A stretch of DNA of 64,000 nucleotides from Otis tarda. Taxonomy: Eukaryota; Chordata; Aves; Otidiformes; Otididae. Made by a program: the position numbers and the translations under genes. The stretch is from the NCBI GenBank assembly GCA_026413225.1, contig CM048552.1:213169553-213233552 (forward strand), in the 5' to 3' direction. Under the pieces are notes generated by a model. That model saw only the letters and a program-made list of their open reading frames with translations. It ran no database searches and was not told the origin of the DNA. Below, piece by piece: positions 61,301-64,000 of this stretch; position 1 is the first letter of the stretch; each line of letters begins with the position of its first letter.

Positions 61301-63650
61301 GTTTCAACAATATCTGCTACTCCAAGTGATGTACAAAGTCTCTCAAGCACTCCAAGAATGTCTCAAGCACCATTATGTGCATTTTACTTTCTTGTTCAAT
61401 TTTCTAACACTACTTGTCTTGGCACCGAGCAGTACTTAGGGACAGACAGCCACCCAAGAGTGACAAGATGAACCAGAACTATGCCCATCCTGCAAATCAT
61501 TGTAGCATGGACACAATTGACCCCTTTGTAGCTAGTCACATCTGGGTGGATGTGTGTGGAGACTCCCAGGAGAACTGGACATGCATTTTTTTCCCTGCTT
61601 TTTGGATGAATTTCACAGCTAATTGGGTTACTGGTAGCTGGTTTGGAGCTAGCTAAGGTATATCTCCTTTGCAGTTGTAAGTGGAGCTATCTGCATCTTG
61701 CAATGGCAACGTCTTCATGGCCCAAGGCCAGGTGGACCTGAGGAAGATCCTGGGGACTAAGCCAGATCTAATCTGGAGAGATATCAAGAGCAGCATCTTC
61801 CTCCCAGACAACGAAAAACATGGTGCCTGAAAGCTGCAGGCACCATATGATGACGTTGAGATGAGACAGGAACCACAGCTGACTTGGTGACCAGGACAAC
61901 CTCTCTCCCCACCCTGCTCATCACCAGTGTCAGCACCAAGGCAAGTCAAAATCCCAGCGTGTAAAGGATCGCCATGCTCCCAGTGGGACAATTCCCCGAA
62001 CAGCAACAGGAACAGAAAAAGAGTGGCCAAAGTAAAGCTCTTGGCCTTCTTGTTCTTCATGCATTTCTTTTTAAAAAAACAAGCTATAATCAGAGTTGGA
62101 GGAAATGAACCATAAATATCAAACTTTGTTTAGTCTGGGGAAATATCATTTATAATTAGAGATGGGCATCCTGTTGACATGATACAACCTATTTTAAGCG
62201 TGAGGTGAGCACGTGGTCATCCTCTAATCTTTTGCAAGTGATTAAAAACTGCCAGTTCATCTCTTCCTGGCTGGTTTATTTTCTTTTTCTTTTCTTTTCT
62301 TTTTTTTTTTTTTAGTGTAATTTCTAAAAAGCAACTGGGCTAACGTCAGCTCAAGATAATGATGCTTATACTGGCAGTGATGTCTTGAAGCGTCTCAGTA
62401 GCTGGGAGTTTTGCTTTCTGTTCATGAACAACTTCTTGTCTTCATGCCAGTCTCACCAATCAAGCCTGCTCATCTCTCCCGTGAAAGAGTGGGAATCCTA
62501 CGAGGCTTGGAGGGGTTGAGCCTATGCCAGGACATGGTCCAGGGTTGACTTTGTGTGACCAGCACTGACCTCTGGCTCTTTTTTTCAAAGTGAAATTTAC
62601 CGACTGACACATCCTGCTGCCCTAGTGTGGAGGCGTGCAGGATTTGTGCACGGCAGGTACCAGCAGAAATCACTGCAGGATTGGTGCTTATAAGCAGTTC
62701 TGGAGGAATGATGCTACAAGTCTTCAGTGTGTGATGTTCCTTCTAGTGTCCTCAGGTGTTTTCATGAGGTATGCATCCCTTCCCCACCAAACCAGCTTGT
62801 TCCCTCTAAGTTGGGTGTAGTTGTAGAGTTTTCTTCAGAGTCTGCATCAGGTTTGGCTGCTTCTGCTCCACAAAATCCTCCTGCACGATCCCAGCGGGCT
62901 TCGGACACTGTCTCCACCTTATTCAAGGCACATCAAAAGAAACATAACAGTGGAACAATGACCTCAAGGCTGTGGGAATACCACCCAGAGTTAGACACCT
63001 GAGTGCTACATACCTGGACACAGCCAGCTTGCTCTAGAGAAGGGCCAGGTCTGTGTGGATCTCCCTGGGAGAGACATCTTTAGTGGGAGAGATGTAACTG
63101 GAGAAGCATCAGCTCTCAGGTGTCACTGGGAATCAGCCACAGTTTGACCCAAGTCTTCTGCAGCCCACACACCAGAGATGGAGGTCTAAGAACAGCAAGA
63201 TCTGTGGGAATAATTCCTTCTGCTTCCATATGAGTCTGAAATTTATTGTCGGGAGACTTCTTATCCTTTCTATGATAGGCTGTTTTCCTATTAGTTAGCC
63301 ATGCACTGCTTGGAAAATACAATTGGGCCCCTGTCTCTGAGCAGCAGGTCCACAGCTGTCCTGCAGGCTTGGCTGCTGTGACATCAAGCTGGCCATCAGG
63401 TTGTCGTGGCATGGTGACAGGAGGGGATACGATACATCCTTGTGCCTCGGGGAACTCTGTTTGTGGGTCAGTCCTGGCCAAATAAGCTAGCATGGACTAA
63501 GGTGTGAGTTTCAGCTTGCGCAGGAGGTGAGCATCAACACAGCAATGTCAAACTCATTCCATATTCACGAGGCATGGTGCCACAAGACAAAGCGATAGCG
63601 GATGGTTAGTTTAGGCATTGCATGGAGGGGATAAATACAACTTTCAGATT
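58364..63650. other. Intergenic, no gene recognised
   Basis: There is a poly(T) run near 60050-60067 and a CT-rich tract at 62279-62312. ORFs of up to 135 codons occur on both strands, but none carries a recognisable domain or exon-like signals. Confidence 0.6.
62279..62312. repeat. Pyrimidine (CTTTT)n / poly(T) tract
   Basis: TTTCTTTTTCTTTTCTTTTC leads into a run of about 16 T. Confidence 0.85.
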
Positions 63651-64000
63651 TGTGCTGATTTTGTGTAGCAGGAGAGGCTACAGCGGCAGCTTCTGCAAGA
63701 AGCTGCTAGAAGTTTCCCCTTTGTCCGGTGGACTCGGCCAGGCTTAGGGCAGACCCACTGCTGGCCAGGGCCAAGCCAATTGGTGACAGTGATAACGCCT
63801 CTGTGGTAACGTATTTGAGAAGGGGAAAAAATAAAAAAAAAAAAAAAAAGAAGTGAAGACATTGAGAGAAGGCAGAGAGGGGGAGGCGCGAGCCTCGTGG
63901 GCCTTGCAGCCCTCACCCTCTGACCTCCCGCTGGGCGGCCGACTGGGCCCAACTCGGCCCGGCCTGGCTGCAAGAAGTGGAGAGGAGATGAGATGTGAAG
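63651..64000 (+). mobile_element. LTR of avian endogenous retrovirus, 5' part, cut by window end
   Basis: The block starts TGTGCTGATTTT and is the reverse complement of 3030-3379 with moderate divergence. Matching blocks include GCAGCTTCTGCAAGAA, CTAGAAGTTTCCCCTT, CCTTGCAGCCCTCACC and AAGAAGTGGAGAGGAGATGA. An A-rich run lies at about 63828-63849. It has the orientation opposite to the copy at 2184-3379. The 3' part and any internal region lie outside the window. Confidence 0.85.

Noticed and set aside
61653-62060. 135-codon minus-strand ORF
   Set aside because: There is no recognisable motif, and the composition is like the surrounding non-coding sequence.
1-64000. tRNA, rRNA, CRISPR arrays or bacterial operons
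   Set aside because: I looked for these and found no cloverleaf-like conserved boxes, regularly spaced repeats or ribosome-binding-site-led gene clusters. The sequence is plainly vertebrate nuclear DNA.

Overview
This is a stretch of vertebrate nuclear DNA, almost certainly from a bird. It is intron-rich, and it holds fourteen recognisable copies of the CR1 (chicken repeat 1) LINE with the typical 3' end ATTCTATG repeats. It also holds two copies of an avian endogenous-retrovirus LTR of a type I associate with non-galliform (neoavian) genomes. There is no sign of operons, CRISPR arrays or prokaryotic genes.

One gene dominates. Positions 1256-43548 on the + strand carry a complete sensory-type membrane guanylate cyclase in 18 coding exons. 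I joined the exons by reading frame, splice site and phase. The spliced frame is open throughout: 3324 nt including the stop, giving 1107 residues, which is the length expected for GC-D, GC-E and GC-F. The domain order is signal peptide, extracellular receptor domain, one membrane segment, kinase-homology domain, coiled-coil linker, cyclase domain and a short basic tail. All key cyclase residues are present. The motifs that separate the paralogues agree best with GC-D, the olfactory guanylate cyclase (rodent Gucy2d, human pseudogene GUCY2EP), rather than with the photoreceptor cyclases RetGC1 and RetGC2. That subtype call is an inference from remembered family sequences and needs a tree.

Layout: 1-1191 is upstream sequence with one small CR1 tail. 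1192-1255 is probably 5' leader spliced from an unseen exon. Coding exons follow at 1256-1994, 4951-5252, 6838-7192, 11942-12026, 14725-14821, 15603-15737, 16591-16671, 17696-17872, 18799-18955, 20413-20562, 22633-22781, 23623-23786, 24074-24266, 24394-24568, 31306-31404, 33737-33831, 34860-34945 and 43464-43548. Intron 1 holds a solo LTR (minus strand, 2184-3379). Intron 14 holds a 1.7 kb, 5'-truncated CR1 with a decayed reverse transcriptase (27159-28891). Intron 17 is 8.5 kb long and isolates the 27-residue C-terminal tail exon. From 43549 to the end there is 3' flank and intergenic DNA with CR1 fragments, possible poly(A) signals, a perfect 15-bp hairpin at 45211-45246, and one splice-acceptor-preceded ORF at 47734-47872 that may be an exon of something unidentified. 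A second copy of the LTR starts at 63651 in the opposite orientation and runs off the window.
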